Counted from the first letter of the stretch, positions 5,918 through 12,942 are shown. The stretch: DNA of 12,942 nucleotides from Methanobrevibacter thaueri (GCF_015062905.1 NZ_SUTK01000043.1:1-12942), one strand, 5' to 3'. Translations and numbers: made by a program. The notes: generated by a model from the sequence alone, not told the origin.

Positions 5918-7897
5918 TCACTTCCCCATTCCCTTACGGGTTTTAATCGCTTGTCCTGTCTTGAACTGTTTGATTTCACATGCTCCCAGAATTGCCTTTC
6001 CATAGGCCAGAAGCTGGTCCTGCTCATTTACAATCAAAACCTCATCATTGGAACGTATGTCGTCATCGCATTCAACTACAAACTTACAGAATACACTTTT
6101 TCCGTCAAGAGCAAATGGTTCTGAATCCTTGTTGACAACAACCCTGTTTTTAGGGTATGGCATTGCATTGTGAAGCCTCTTTGCACCTTCCTTTGAAAGA
6201 ATCAAGTATGAATCAGATGCCCTCATATTTACAATCAGAACCTTTCCGTCATAGATGTGTCTGATTTTGCCTGTTTTCTTACTCTTTTCTATGTTAATGT
6301 TGCCTGAAAACAGAGCTTCGCCCGCTCCAGGACCAAACTGGTAATCAGCGATCGCCTTTACCTTCTTAACATCATCCTTTTTATACCTGATTTCATCCGA
6401 GGATATTGATTTGTTATACAGTCCGATTTCCAGGTTCTTGATGACCCTTGAATGGATTAGAACCTGTTCATAGTATTCAACAAATTCATTCAGGAAGTCC
6501 TCCAAAAATTCAATGCTGTCCACATCACGGGTTTTTGGAGCATCATTTTGACTTAACGGATACACTTCATCTATTTCCAATGGTATCAATCCGAAAGGTA
6601 TGTCCAAAACCATGAAATCGGTATTTTCCAAATCTATTTCCTGTTCAGACCCATAGATATAGAATTCACCAAGCTTTCCTGATACGAATTTTGAGTATGG
6701 CTTTCTTGTTGGAGGCAATATCACCAGATCACGTTTTTTAGGCATTTCACGCAGCTTCTGCATATGCCTTAGGACTTCAGGTCTGCAAAGGGATTCTGAA
6801 CCGGTGTAGAAGAATGCTGATTTCTTGCTTCTCGGTTCGTACTTTTCCAAATCCTGCGTATAGTTTCCAAGCTGCCTTTGGGCTTCCAGAAGTGCAGGAT
6901 GTGCTCGGCATCTCTCTTCAACAAGTTCCATCAGGTTTCCGTCATAGATTGCCTGTCTGATTAATCTCAACTCTGCAAATGAAACGTGCAAGTTGTGTTG
7001 TGCAATCAAATCACGCCTTTGCTCTTTCGGCATTGCCCTTAAGTCATCCGGAGTGTATTTGGTACACACTTCACATGAGCATGGCATTTCCTGAAGGTTT
7101 TCCAGCTTGAATGTTCCTCTGGTTGAGAGGAGCCTGTCATCTTCCGCATATAGGATGTAAGCGGCTGAATCAAAAAGGTCGCATCCCATTGCAACGCACA
7201 AAGCGAATATCATAGGATGTCCAGCCCCCATCAGATGGCGCGGAACGGTGTCTGAAAGCTCCTTCATTGAATTCATTACAACATCGACAAGGTCCTTGTA
7301 ATGGTATGATTCCATCAGAGGCACAACGGCACCTATCGGATACAAATCGGCATCGAGTTTAGATAATTCCCTTGCACACTCCCTTCTTAAATCCAGGAAG
7401 GTTGAACCCTGAACAACAGAATTCAAAAGCATTTCCATATTTTGCTCCTTTTTATATTCAATTGCTTCGCGAGCCCTTTCGAGAGTGATTTCCATGTCAC
7501 TTTCAGCTTTTTCCCGGTCAACAAATGGGGCTGTCGGAATATCCAGGCTTGTTCCTATATCAGTTTTGATGAGTTCCTGAAATTCTATTACTTCCTTGTT
7601 TGTTATTTCCACATCCCCATAGACTGACAACTGAAAAGAGCCTGAATCAGTCATTATCGGCCCATCAAAGTTGATTAGCTTATGCAGACCTTCCTCCACG
7701 GCTTTTTTCTTCAGTTCTGGGTCTTTATAAATCAGATAAGCGTTAGTGATTACAATATCCGCACCGTATTTGCCTACGTCCAATGCCTGTTTTCGAGGAT
7801 GAATAACCGGCATCAGTGCGGGGGTTTTCACATCACCGTGTTTGGTTTTTAAAACACCTACACGGCCTTTTCCATCTTTTGCTTTAATCTCAAACAT
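5918..7897 (-). CDS. tgtA: tRNA-guanine(15) transglycosylase, archaeosine-type
   Basis: Exchanges guanine-15 in the D-loop of archaeal tRNAs for preQ0, the first committed tRNA step of archaeosine synthesis. At 659 residues it is full length. The N-terminal TIM-barrel catalytic domain (about 1-345) has MTDSGSFQ with Asp84, LFDSAAYILYA with nucleophile Asp243, and the zinc site CSCEVC (C273/C275/C278 with His301 or His304 in QHNLHV). Next come the archaeal C1/C2 domains (about 355-580). A C-terminal PUA domain (about 581-655) includes YLILSKEGAKRLH and GKSVFCKFVV. The ATG at 7897 has only a weak SD (AAAGGTTAAG). It is the first gene of an operon with the methyltransferase. The separate enzyme that converts preQ0 to archaeosine (ArcS or equivalent) is not in this window; this protein is the transglycosylase rather than an ArcS paralogue, because both catalytic aspartates are present. 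Confidence 0.96.
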   Translation of the reverse strand: MFEIKAKDGKGRVGVLKTKHGDVKTPALMPVIHPRKQALDVGKYGADIVITNAYLIYKDPELKKKAVEEGLHKLINFDGPIMTDSGSFQLSVYGDVEITNKEVIEFQELIKTDIGTSLDIPTAPFVDREKAESDMEITLERAREAIEYKKEQNMEMLLNSVVQGSTFLDLRRECARELSKLDADLYPIGAVVPLMESYHYKDLVDVVMNSMKELSDTVPRHLMGAGHPMIFALCVAMGCDLFDSAAYILYAEDDRLLSTRGTFKLENLQEMPCSCEVCTKYTPDDLRAMPKEQRRDLIAQHNLHVSFAELRLIRQAIYDGNLMELVEERCRAHPALLEAQRQLGNYTQDLEKYEPRSKKSAFFYTGSESLCRPEVLRHMQKLREMPKKRDLVILPPTRKPYSKFVSGKLGEFYIYGSEQEIDLENTDFMVLDIPFGLIPLEIDEVYPLSQNDAPKTRDVDSIEFLEDFLNEFVEYYEQVLIHSRVIKNLEIGLYNKSISSDEIRYKKDDVKKVKAIADYQFGPGAGEALFSGNINIEKSKKTGKIRHIYDGKVLIVNMRASDSYLILSKEGAKRLHNAMPYPKNRVVVNKDSEPFALDGKSVFCKFVVECDDDIRSNDEVLIVNEQDQLLAYGKAILGACEIKQFKTGQAIKTRKGMGK

Positions 7898-7944
7898 TTA
7901 CTTAACCTTTAAAAAATTCGTTAAAATAAGTTTTAAATTAGAAA

Positions 7945-7957
7945 TTATATAAATTTT
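7945..7957 (-). promoter_or_regulatory. Promoter of the tgtA operon
   Basis: Minus-strand AAAATTTATATAA (7945-7957) combines a BRE-like A-rich stretch and box A. Its centre is about 52 bases before the tgtA ATG, giving a start near 7923 and a leader of about 25 bases. Confidence 0.55.
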
Positions 7958-8029
7958 GCTCATAAAAGACCTTAAAAATGATTTGAGTTTGTAAAGAAAT
8001 AGTTATCCTAAAAAATTGATTTGAAAATG

Positions 8030-8066
8030 AAAAAAAGAAAAATGGAGGTTAAGTTAAAACTTAACC
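8030..8066 (-). terminator. Hairpin and T-tract at the end of the decayed gene
   Basis: GGTTAAGTT (8047-8055) and AACTTAACC (8058-8066) form a perfect 9-bp stem with a two-base centre. On the minus strand this is followed by TCCA and T runs broken by single C (8030-8042). It begins three bases after the last stop codon of the decayed gene, where a terminator is expected. Confidence 0.55.
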
Positions 8067-8068
8067 AA

Positions 8069-8600
8069 TTATGTGCTTTGCTTTACCATTTTCTTTTTGG
8101 GTTTTAAAGGGCGTTCTTTCGGGGTTTTAACAGATTTCTTATTAGTTTAGTGTTATTGAAATATCCCTATCGAGGAGATTTACTTTAAATGTCAGATTTT
8201 TAGCATGGGATATTCCATCCGTATTTAGATATAGTTCAATTCCTGTTTAAACAAACTTTGAAATTAGGCGTGTTCTTTAAATCCAATTAGGTGTGACAGA
8301 TCATAACTTCCACAATGCGTGAAATAAATGAGTCTTGAATTTTTGAGGAAATGTTGTTTAAATTAGGAATTTCACTTTTTTATGATCTGGAGAAATGAAT
8401 CATAAGGCATATCCTGTAAAGGAGATTTTTTTAAAGTGAAATGAAATCTATTAAGATTTCCATCAAAATATTTATCATCATCATGAAAACATGCATCTCG
8501 ATAAATTATCAGGATTCCCCACCCTTTGTTCGTACAAAGTCCAATTTTCAATATATGTTACGACAACCCCAAAATATTGTAAAAAATTTTTTCAATAAAT
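8069..8600 (-). pseudogene. Decayed gene of unrecognised family
   Basis: No intact ORF is present, but minus-strand frames give consecutive protein-like fragments broken by stops and frame changes. Upstream pieces overlap in two frames: FGVVVTYIENWTLYEQ (ending near 8475) and KYFDGNLNRFHFTLKK...DSFLQIIKK (stop at 8372). Then, in the latter frame, NSRLIYFTHCGSYDLSHLIG...FKEHA (stop at 8264). In another frame comes LNTDGISHAKNLTFKVNLLD...DISITLN (stop at 8142). Back in the former frame is a lysine/proline-rich tail, KTPKERPLKPKKKMVKQST (stop at 8069). The region is less AT-rich than the DNA to its right, and carries a TATA-like box at 8651-8663 and a terminator at 8030-8066. That order is what a once-functional small gene of about 170 residues would leave. 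I do not recognise the family; a phage or toxin-like accessory protein is possible but unsupported. The 5' end is uncertain. Confidence 0.5.
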
Positions 8601-8650
8601 TTACTGAATAAGTACAATACTTGAGATTGACAGTTATTATTATGAAATAA

Positions 8651-8663
8651 CTATTATATAAAT
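8651..8663 (-). promoter_or_regulatory. TATA-like box upstream of the decayed gene
   Basis: Minus-strand ATTTATATAATAG preceded by AAAAC resembles BRE plus box A and would place a start near 8630, just before the decayed gene. The sequence is nearly symmetric (ATTATATAAAT on the plus strand), so it could also serve the small plus-strand ORF at 8720. Confidence 0.35.
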
Positions 8664-8719
8664 GTTTTTATTCAAAAATAAGCAATAATATAATATTAAT
8701 AAGAAAAATAAGCATTTTT

Positions 8720-8821
8720 ATGCGAAAAATTAAATGGCTTAAAACGGCCCAAATCACCCAATTCAAATCCAGAATAAATGCATTTCAGTCCGATGTCCCG
8801 AGACCAAAGCATATCAAATAA
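8720..8821 (+). CDS. Small ORF, 33 codons, doubtful
   Basis: ATG to TAA encodes MRKIKWLKTAQITQFKSRIN (first 20 residues) and ends in DVPRPKHIK, a basic peptide. It coincides with a locally GC-richer island (8735-8810) in very AT-rich DNA, which is the main reason to list it. There is no SD; a TATA-like box lies about 60 bases upstream. It could be a gene for a small protein, the remnant of a larger gene, or chance. No family is recognised. Confidence 0.22.
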   Translation: MRKIKWLKTAQITQFKSRINAFQSDVPRPKHIK

Positions 8822-9427
8822 GATTATACTAGCCTTAACTAGATTAAATATGGTTTAATAAACTTATTTTAAACAAAATATTACAAAATAATACTATTTT
8901 AATTAAAATATTAGAAATTTACCGTTTATTAAATGAAAAAAGAATGGAAAATAGAAAAGATTGTAGAAATTCCCAAACTCTAAACAAAGGAAAATCCACG
9001 AGTATTTTTTAAAATAAGTCAAAAATAATATAATTTAGATTTAAAAAGTTAGACCCAAAATGAATAGCAGCAAAACTTAAGAAAACAAATAAGTCCGATT
9101 TAAGTCTTGTTAATCAAAAATAACTCAAATAGAACTTTTTATCGAGAAATTCAAGTGCAGAATAGAATTTAATTTTAAAGCAAAAATAAGTTAAATGACG
9201 TCACTATTGAACTTAATTTTTTAAAAAAACCATTATAAACCACTCTAATTTTTAAAAATAAAATGAAATCGATGCGAAATAGCTATTTAGAACCATATAC
9301 TTTAGAATCACAATACCTTCAAATTAACATTTCACAAAATTGTTTTATGCAAAATTCATCCAAATTGTTAAAAAATGACAAACAGCAATGCCGAAATCAA
9401 AAAAATGAAAGAAATAACATCAATTAA
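8822..9427. other. AT-rich stretch with no supported gene
   Basis: About 600 bases dominated by A/T runs. The longest plus-strand ORF (9272-9427, 51 codons) is Asn/Gln-rich, as random AT-rich sequence would be, and has no SD. No tRNA, CRISPR repeat, long inverted repeat or insertion-sequence end was seen. It may hold control elements of the downstream methyltransferase gene, such as a TATA-like CATTATAAAC near 9230. Confidence 0.5.
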
Positions 9428-9434
9428 AGGTGAT
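9428..9434 (+). promoter_or_regulatory. SD-like AGGTGAT with unusual spacing
   Basis: AGGTGAT at 9428-9434 is a full match to the archaeal SD, identical to the one used by the HMG-CoA synthase gene. It lies 14 bases before the ATG at 9449, longer than the usual 4-8, and no ATG, GTG or TTG lies at ideal distance. It either works poorly, works through mRNA folding, or is coincidental. Confidence 0.4.
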
Positions 9435-9448
9435 TAAACCTATAATTA

Positions 9449-10777
9449 ATGCGAAATAGTAGAAATAGACTATTTTTATCAATTATTAAAAGTATTTCAA
9501 TCACAACTTGTGGAAGTGACTTTTTAATAATCAAAATATTTAAAGTTTTAGCAACTAAAAATATACTTGATAAAATGAGTTATGAAAACAGCGCTAGAAT
9601 AATCAACGACGATATTTTCGATTTGGTGAATGAAACTTTTAGTCAAGAAAAAAGTAGTCGAAATAATGAATGGAGGCTCAATTTTTTTGACACTTATAAC
9701 AAATACTTTGTTTTAACAGACGATGGATCTTATTCTATCAACTCTAAAGAAATAAATCACAAAGTTGAAACGTTACATACATCTACAGGCGCAATAAGTG
9801 AGTCATTTGAAAAGTTTATCAAACCGATGAAATTCAATTATGATGAAGACATCGCCATTTTAGACATATGTGCAGGTCTGGGTTATAATTCATCAGCAGC
9901 ACTATCAGACTTCATGAAAAATTCAACCGCAAACCTTACCATAGACATGGCCGAAATATCAAAGGCAACACTTGCCTGCGGACTTTTAGTGCCCTCACCA
10001 ATTCCAGAACATGACATCACCAAAAAGGCAATTGAAGATGAACTGATAGCGCAGGACTATGCGACATTAAGTTTGGAAACAGCAAAAATTCCAGAAAACA
10101 TCAATATCAATGTATTCATCGAAGATGCAAGGCAAACTGTTCAGAAGCTTGAGGACGATACCTATGATGCAATATTCCTTGATCCATTCAGTCAGAACAT
10201 GGCTCCCGAATTATTCTCTGTTGAATTCTTCAAGGAGTTCAGACGCCTGATTAAGGATGATGGAATAATCGCAACATACACATCATCTGCACCTGTAAGG
10301 GCAGGTTTCATTGAAGCGGATTTTTATATAGGATTAGGTCCTATATTTGGAAGGATGCAGGGAGGAACCCTAGCCAGCCCAAATCCGGAAATGCTTGACT
10401 GGTCCCTGCCAAAAAATGATGAGATAAGAATAGCTCTTTCAGATGTTGGAATTCCATTTAGGGATCCTGGACTGAACAACTCCAGCGAATATATTTTAGA
10501 TGAAAGAACTGAAGAAAGGCACAATGCTCGCCACAACACTAAAATATCATCAGCCGTCAAGACCCCAATATTTTTAGGTCAGGAAATGGACGATGAAAAA
10601 CTGAAAAGGCGTGTTGAACGCAACCTCAGCAAAATGAATATTCCTTCAACAACTTCCGATGAGGCATATTATATCGTTGAAGTTGAAAATGACTACTCAG
10701 AAAAACAGGACTCTGAAAACAATTCAAGAAATAGAATTTTGAAAATGAAAAAAAGATTAAAAAAAGTTAAAAAATGA
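9449..10777 (+). CDS. MnmC-like (DUF752) SAM-dependent methyltransferase
   Basis: Related to the methyltransferase domain of bacterial MnmC, which finishes the mnm5 group on tRNA wobble uridine; the archaeal role is not settled. The 442-residue frame contains FVLTDDGSYSI (87-97), ETLHTSTGAISESFEKF (107-123), motif I ILDICAGLGYNSS (137-149), DAIFLDPFSQNMAPELFS (240-257), GIIATYTSSAPVRAGF (272-287) and GRMQGGTLASP (301-311). The FAD-dependent half of bacterial MnmC is absent. The C-terminus (430-442) is very lysine-rich. The start is uncertain: ATG 9449 is the outermost possible (stop at 9443), but ATG 9575 (Met43, MSYENSARI) could be the true start, since residues 1-42 show no motif. It is the only substantial plus-strand gene and converges on the adhesin-like gene with an 8-base gap. 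A tRNA target is suggested by the family and is compatible with nearby tgtA. Confidence 0.85.
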   Translation: MRNSRNRLFLSIIKSISITTCGSDFLIIKIFKVLATKNILDKMSYENSARIINDDIFDLVNETFSQEKSSRNNEWRLNFFDTYNKYFVLTDDGSYSINSKEINHKVETLHTSTGAISESFEKFIKPMKFNYDEDIAILDICAGLGYNSSAALSDFMKNSTANLTIDMAEISKATLACGLLVPSPIPEHDITKKAIEDELIAQDYATLSLETAKIPENININVFIEDARQTVQKLEDDTYDAIFLDPFSQNMAPELFSVEFFKEFRRLIKDDGIIATYTSSAPVRAGFIEADFYIGLGPIFGRMQGGTLASPNPEMLDWSLPKNDEIRIALSDVGIPFRDPGLNNSSEYILDERTEERHNARHNTKISSAVKTPIFLGQEMDDEKLKRRVERNLSKMNIPSTTSDEAYYIVEVENDYSEKQDSENNSRNRILKMKKRLKKVKK

Positions 10778-10802
10778 ACTTATGGTTATCTCACATAAGT
10801 TC
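10738..10802 (-). terminator. Terminator of the adhesin-like gene, embedded in the convergent gene's 3' end
   Basis: GAACTTATG (10776-10784) and CATAAGTTC (10794-10802) form a 9-bp stem with a 9-base loop overlapping both converging stop codons. On the minus strand it is followed by several T runs, which are the antisense of the lysine codons ending the MnmC-like gene. On the plus strand no comparable T run follows, so it acts mainly for the minus-strand gene. Confidence 0.6.
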
Positions 10803-12603
10803 CACTTTTAAGTTTGTACGCAGCTTCTTTTGATGATTTTACAGGACCATAAACAACAGTCAGTTTCTTAGGATTGGAATAGATATGTTCCAAACCGAAT
10901 ACTGAGAAATCTGCATCACAGTGATCACAGAAAATCATACCCTCGGTACTTCCAGGTTCTCTTCGGCCGGTAGCAGGGAAAATACCCACTTCATCATATT
11001 CGTTTCCTGACCAGAATACATCCCAATACAAATCATGGCTACCACAATATGGACATGTTCTTTCAAATTCAGTCATGTACCATGTGTAACCGTATTTTGA
11101 TTCTTCACCAGGTGCAGACGGCCTACCGATAGCCAATATAGTTTTTCCATCGGAGGAAACACCATACTTATCATAAGATACGGACATTTTGTCCTCTACA
11201 ACAGAAATTTGATAAGTCGCCTTATATCCTGATTCCAAGTCTTCACATACAATACTGTATTTTCCAACAGGGAATTGGAAGTTCACATGTGCATAACCAT
11301 TAGATGTGGTTTTGACAACCTTACTTACACCGTTGAGTGTAATTTTCACGTCAGTTTTCTTAGCGACTTGACCGTCCTGTTTATAAAGCCTCAAATAGAA
11401 AGAAGACTTTTGACCTGCAATGGCACCGATATTTTTTGCCTTAATAGGTGTCAATTTTATAGTCACTTTTGTCTTTATCTTATATCCAGTATACGGATCA
11501 ACTGCTGTGAATTTATAGTTTCCTTTGTTTAGCTTAAATTTGACGGCTGCAACACCTTTTGAATTTGTTTTGATTTTTTTCTTAACACCATTTATATAAA
11601 CTGTGACTTTGTTTTTTGCAGACAGCTTTTCATCCTTATATAAAGTTACTTTATATTTGTATGTTCTGCCTGAAAAGCCTGAAATCTTCTTAGCATATAA
11701 GGTAGGTGAAACTTTAACTGTGTTAGTTACCTTCTCACCAGTTACAGTATTGATTGAAACAATCTTATAGGTACCAGGAGCTGAATTGATTGCCAATTGA
11801 GCTTTACCTTTTTTATTGGTTTTCACTTTGTAGGTTTTTCCGTCATATTTAAACTTAATATATTTCTTAGCTAAAACCTTACCGTCAGTACCATAAAAAG
11901 TTGCAGTAAACTTTTTGCTGCTTTTATAATGTTTATCCAAGTTAGATGCAGTAACAGAATGCTTTACAACAATCTTATTAGATATGTTAGTTCCGTTTGG
12001 ATGAACAGCATAAACCACATAATTTCCAACATTCAAATCCAGTTCCAACCTGGCCACACCTTTAGAATCAGTCTTTTTTGTGTAGGTCTTTCCATTTAAA
12101 ATAAATTTAACATCAGTATTTTTCAATGGAGTACCATCTGAATTTAAAAATGTTGCAGTGTATTGGGTTGAACTTTTATAGGTTTTGGAAATATCATTTC
12201 CAGTAACAAGAGGCTGTGCATCAACTGCGCTTATTAATGAATTGCCATTACTTGCAGGCACTTCATAAGCTTCAGGGTTTGAATCAGCGGAAAGTGAAAC
12301 ATTACCTGCATCACTAGCCAATAGCAGTGCAGATTCATCACTAGATAAATTTCCCTGATTACTTGAATCACCATTATAATACATACTCACATCATCACCG
12401 GCCAATGAATCAACATTATTACCAACCGGATCAGTTGCGTTTTCGTTAGCGGATAAAACTCTCACATCACTCGATGGAGGTTCCTCATCCACTTCACCAG
12501 CAATGATGTCATCTGTTGAGTTTGAGTCAACTGCAGCAACTGCAGATACAGACAACATAAATACTAGTGTCATTAAAATTAAACTAATTTTCTTATTAAA
12601 CAT
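10786..12603 (-). CDS. Secreted adhesin-like protein with Ig-like repeats and C-terminal zinc-ribbon-like domain
   Basis: A 605-residue surface or secreted protein. A Sec signal peptide (MFNKKISLILMTLVFMLSVS, cleavage likely after AVAA near residue 24) is followed by an acidic Ser/Asn/Asp-rich low-complexity region (about 25-130). Four tandem Ig-like repeats of about 83 residues follow (about 133-213, 214-298, 299-382, 383-469). Each has the pattern NGKTYTKKTDSKGVARLELD...GNY and a lysine-rich surface. The last 130 residues differ: CPYC (C517/C520) and CDHC (C559/C562) form a zinc-ribbon-like pair, ending in KLTVVYGP...LKSGTYVR. There is no C-terminal membrane anchor or sorting signal, so attachment would be non-covalent, perhaps to pseudomurein. 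Adhesin-like proteins of this kind are abundant in Methanobrevibacter. I chose ATG 12603 because GGAG lies 8 bases upstream and the signal peptide starts there; ATG 12624 would add seven residues. Confidence 0.85.
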   Translation of the reverse strand: MFNKKISLILMTLVFMLSVSAVAAVDSNSTDDIIAGEVDEEPPSSDVRVLSANENATDPVGNNVDSLAGDDVSMYYNGDSSNQGNLSSDESALLLASDAGNVSLSADSNPEAYEVPASNGNSLISAVDAQPLVTGNDISKTYKSSTQYTATFLNSDGTPLKNTDVKFILNGKTYTKKTDSKGVARLELDLNVGNYVVYAVHPNGTNISNKIVVKHSVTASNLDKHYKSSKKFTATFYGTDGKVLAKKYIKFKYDGKTYKVKTNKKGKAQLAINSAPGTYKIVSINTVTGEKVTNTVKVSPTLYAKKISGFSGRTYKYKVTLYKDEKLSAKNKVTVYINGVKKKIKTNSKGVAAVKFKLNKGNYKFTAVDPYTGYKIKTKVTIKLTPIKAKNIGAIAGQKSSFYLRLYKQDGQVAKKTDVKITLNGVSKVVKTTSNGYAHVNFQFPVGKYSIVCEDLESGYKATYQISVVEDKMSVSYDKYGVSSDGKTILAIGRPSAPGEESKYGYTWYMTEFERTCPYCGSHDLYWDVFWSGNEYDEVGIFPATGRREPGSTEGMIFCDHCDADFSVFGLEHIYSNPKKLTVVYGPVKSSKEAAYKLKSGTYVR

Positions 12604-12610
12604 AACGTTA

Positions 12611-12665
12611 ACTCCATTTAACATTTGTTCTCACATAACTATTAAAAGTTTAAGGTATAAAAAGC
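12611..12665 (-). promoter_or_regulatory. Promoter and SD of the adhesin-like gene
   Basis: Minus-strand GCTTTTTATACC (12654-12665) is a plausible box A, placing a start near 12633 and a leader of about 30 bases. GGAG at 12612-12615, 8 bases before ATG 12603, is the likely SD. The alternative ATG 12624 would be almost at the transcript start and lacks an SD. Confidence 0.5.
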
Positions 12666-12942
12666 TTTTGATTTTTGAAAAAAGCTCAAATAGTTTTAAT
12701 TTTAAATAAATAAGTCAAAAGATATTTATAATAGCTATAAAAAGGTTAAACTGATTGAAATTATTATCAAAAGGCTAAATCCATTTAAATTAAAAATATT
12801 TTAAAAAGATATTAATGAAACTTATCATTAAACAGCCAAATTTTTTAAAAATAGATAAAACAAAAATATACAAATTAAATCATTAAAATAAAGATTTAAA
12901 TAAATAAATATTAAAAAAAAATAGATTTTAATAGCTTAAATA
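12666..12942. other. AT-rich intergenic DNA with no supported gene
   Basis: Extremely AT-rich sequence to the right edge. I see no ORF with coding character, RNA gene or repeat array. A TATA-like ATATTTATAATAGC near 12722-12735 could belong to a gene outside the window, but cannot be assigned. Confidence 0.5.

Noticed and set aside
8524..8539. Hairpin CTTTGT-TCGT-ACAAAG that could suggest a small RNA or terminator
   Set aside because: It lies inside the decayed gene, has only six base pairs and no following T-tract, so no RNA gene or terminator can be supported.
9196..9203. Palindrome TGACGTCA in the AT-rich gap
   Set aside because: An isolated 8-bp palindrome without repeats or promoter context; consistent with chance.
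9272..9427. 51-codon plus-strand ORF beginning MRNSYLEPY
   Set aside because: No SD, Asn/Gln/Lys-rich composition as expected from AT-rich noncoding DNA, and no recognisable motif.
7898..9448. Possible CRISPR array, replication origin or insertion sequence in the gene-poor stretch
   Set aside because: No regularly spaced repeats, no origin-type repeat cluster or adjacent cdc6/orc gene, and no terminal inverted repeats with target duplication were seen.
10324..10560. 78-codon minus-strand ORF inside the MnmC-like gene
   Set aside because: Antisense to the conserved methyltransferase core; no sign of independent coding.
10790..12639. TCTCACATAA present at both ends of the adhesin-like gene, resembling a direct repeat flanking a mobile unit
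   Set aside because: Exact repeated 10-mers are expected many times by chance in a window of this size and composition; no transposase or inverted ends are present.

Overview
The window is an archaeal chromosome segment, most likely from a Methanobrevibacter-type methanogen (Methanobacteriales). The evidence is: very low GC with A/T-saturated intergenic DNA; TATA-like box A promoters and T-tract terminators; SD sequences of the AGGTGAT type; tRNA genes without an encoded CCA; an archaeosine-type tRNA-guanine transglycosylase (tgtA); archaeal mevalonate-pathway genes; and a secreted Ig-repeat adhesin-like protein typical of this genus. Genus assignment is inference. Almost everything lies on the minus strand; only the MnmC-like gene (and possibly a tiny ORF) is on the plus strand.

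Layout. 1-1500 (-): the N-terminal 500 residues of an ABC exporter running off the left edge, with two transmembrane domains in tandem and no nucleotide-binding domain between them. 1501-1695: its control region, with an interrupted palindrome and TATA-like elements. 1696-2628 (-): a DUF1848 protein with a C-terminal cysteine cluster, possibly leaderless. 2653-4860 (-): thiolase and HMG-CoA synthase, the first two steps of the mevalonate route to isoprenoid lipids, as a two-gene operon that ends in a hairpin/T-tract. 5006-5165 (-): two tandem glycine tRNAs (anticodons GCC then UCC) with a shared promoter. 5244-7897 (-): tgtA followed by a class I SAM methyltransferase. 7898-9448: about 1.55 kb without an intact recognisable gene. 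It holds a decayed minus-strand gene (about 8069-8600) that still has a terminator and a promoter-like box, then very AT-rich DNA with small doubtful ORFs. 9449-10777 (+): an MnmC-like methyltransferase. 10786-12603 (-): a secreted adhesin-like protein with four Ig-like repeats and a C-terminal zinc-ribbon-like domain, convergent with the previous gene. 12604-12942: AT-rich upstream DNA with a promoter.

Functional themes: isoprenoid precursor synthesis; tRNA genes and tRNA modification (tgtA, the MnmC-like protein, possibly the adjacent methyltransferase); and cell-surface/export functions at both edges. No CRISPR array, intact insertion sequence, integrase or defence island was seen. The most unusual points are the TMD-TMD order of the ABC protein, the compact terminator/promoter overlap before the DUF1848 gene, the lack of the usual DUF35 partner next to thiolase/HMG-CoA synthase, and the decayed gene.
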